Shown one piece after another: positions 6,284 through 6,991 of a stretch of 6,991 bases of DNA. Positions within the stretch are counted from its first letter, which is position 1, and the number at the start of each line of letters is the position of its first letter. Origin of the DNA: Alphaproteobacteria bacterium UBA7371 (GTDB lineage Bacteria; Pseudomonadota; Alphaproteobacteria; UBA8317); assembly GCA_002469865.1 (NCBI GenBank), contig DKOD01000061.1, positions 1 through 6,991 of the forward strand, read 5' to 3'. The position numbers and the translations under genes were made by a program. The notes beneath the pieces are model-generated. The model was not told the DNA's origin, searched no databases, and was given only the letters and a program-made list of their open reading frames with translations.

Positions 6284-6991
6284 GAATGATCTCTTATAAG
6301 CAAAAACAGGTCATATTCTGCCACGGCTTTCTTGCTTGCTTCTGGCTCAGCCAACACAAAACCATCGGCGGCCACACAAATTCCAGCAAGACCCGCCTGA
6401 GCAACAAGTTCCATGGTTCGGGGCCCAATGGCGGGAAGGTCAAAGCGCATGTCTTGAGCGGATTTTGGTTTTTTGACGAGCACACCGCTTGGTTGTCTTT
6501 GGCGGCCTGAACGACCATCGGAAAGATCTGCCACACGTTCCAACATGGCATCTGTGCCTTCTGCGGCTTCAATGGCGATAACATTGCCTGCACGCACCAC
6601 GCATGCTTGCCCAATATCATGAGATGAAAGGTCGTCAAGCAAGGCCCAACCTCGATTTATATCCTCAAGATGCGCCACATGTGGGACCCCAAACGAACCT
6701 GCGGCCAAACTTAAATTTGGGACATGGGCAAGCGGGTTGATGATCTCAAAACCTTCATCTTCAAAAATTTGAGCCACCGCGCGCAGCAAACCATCATCAC
6801 CTTGACGCAATCCTTTGATAATTTTGGGTAGGATACGCCAACCCTTCAGGTCTGGCCTTAATGTGCTGACGATTGGACGTTCCAAACGTCCGATCATGAT
6901 CAGTTTTGTGGCGCCTTTTGCACGCAAATGCCTGATCAAACGTCCTGGCCTGTCCAATGGGCAGATGGTGGCATCAGGCAATATGGGCTGA
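6280..6991 (-). CDS. lpxI: UDP-2,3-diacylglucosamine pyrophosphatase LpxI, N-terminus beyond window edge
   Basis: LpxI hydrolyses UDP-2,3-diacylglucosamine to lipid X and UMP, the step before LpxB; it is the alphaproteobacterial replacement for LpxH and was formerly known as DUF1009. The reading frame is still open at 6991, so roughly the first 40-50 residues of this usually about 270-280-residue protein, including its GGGxLP start region, are missing. Visible: LDRPGRLIRHLRAKGATKLIMIGRLERP with LRPDLKGWRIL (N-terminal domain), then KGLRQGDDGLLRAVAQIFEDEGF (linker), and the C-terminal domain with VVRAGNVIAIEAAEGTDAML, VKKPKSAQDMRFDLPAIGPRT and a terminal YDLFLLI. The Asp of MRFDLPAIGP (complement 6439-6441) corresponds to the catalytic Asp225 of Caulobacter LpxI. 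An in-frame TTG at complement 6979-6981 is not the start, since family sequence continues upstream. The stop overlaps the lpxB start as ATGA, making an operon. Confidence 0.94.
   Translation of the reverse strand, partial: QPILPDATICPLDRPGRLIRHLRAKGATKLIMIGRLERPIVSTLRPDLKGWRILPKIIKGLRQGDDGLLRAVAQIFEDEGFEIINPLAHVPNLSLAAGSFGVPHVAHLEDINRGWALLDDLSSHDIGQACVVRAGNVIAIEAAEGTDAMLERVADLSDGRSGRQRQPSGVLVKKPKSAQDMRFDLPAIGPRTMELVAQAGLAGICVAADGFVLAEPEASKKAVAEYDLFLLIRDHS

Overview
The window looks like a housekeeping segment of an alphaproteobacterial chromosome. Two things point there. The first is the gene order moaC-moeA-lexA-gltX-gltA on the + strand facing lpxI-lpxB on the - strand, an arrangement I know from many Alphaproteobacteria. 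The second is the use of LpxI (rather than LpxH) for the UDP-diacylglucosamine pyrophosphatase step, together with an alpha-type LexA N-terminus. Base composition looks close to half G+C by eye (not computed), so a moderate-GC lineage is more likely than a GC-rich rhizobial or rhodobacterial one. I cannot place it below class level.

Layout. Positions 1-338 hold the 3' part of moaC, overlapped by moeA (319-1551); both serve molybdenum cofactor synthesis. A 95-base gap carries a candidate SOS-type promoter with a perfect inverted repeat, followed by lexA (1647-2297), which ends in a strong hairpin. After a 97-base gap comes gltX (2395-3813), then a 92-base gap and gltA (3906-5195). gltA converges on lpxB (complement 5186-6283); the two stop codons sit in a shared 16-bp palindrome. 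lpxB is preceded by, and overlaps by ATGA, the 3' part of lpxI (complement 6280-6991), which runs off the right edge.

How the genes work together. MoaC and MoeA act early and late in the same cofactor pathway. LpxI and LpxB catalyse consecutive steps of lipid A synthesis: UDP-2,3-diacylglucosamine to lipid X, then lipid X plus another UDP-diacylglucosamine to the disaccharide. LexA (SOS repressor), GltX (glutamyl-tRNA synthetase) and GltA (citrate synthase) are functionally unrelated neighbours kept together by conserved gene order.

No tRNA, rRNA, mobile element, CRISPR array or novel defence or biosynthetic system was seen. There is no gene-free stretch longer than about 100 bases. The points worth a second look are small: the lexA control region, the palindrome-coded gene ends, the compact lexA-gltX junction where many relatives carry comEC, and residue-level oddities in GltX and LpxB.
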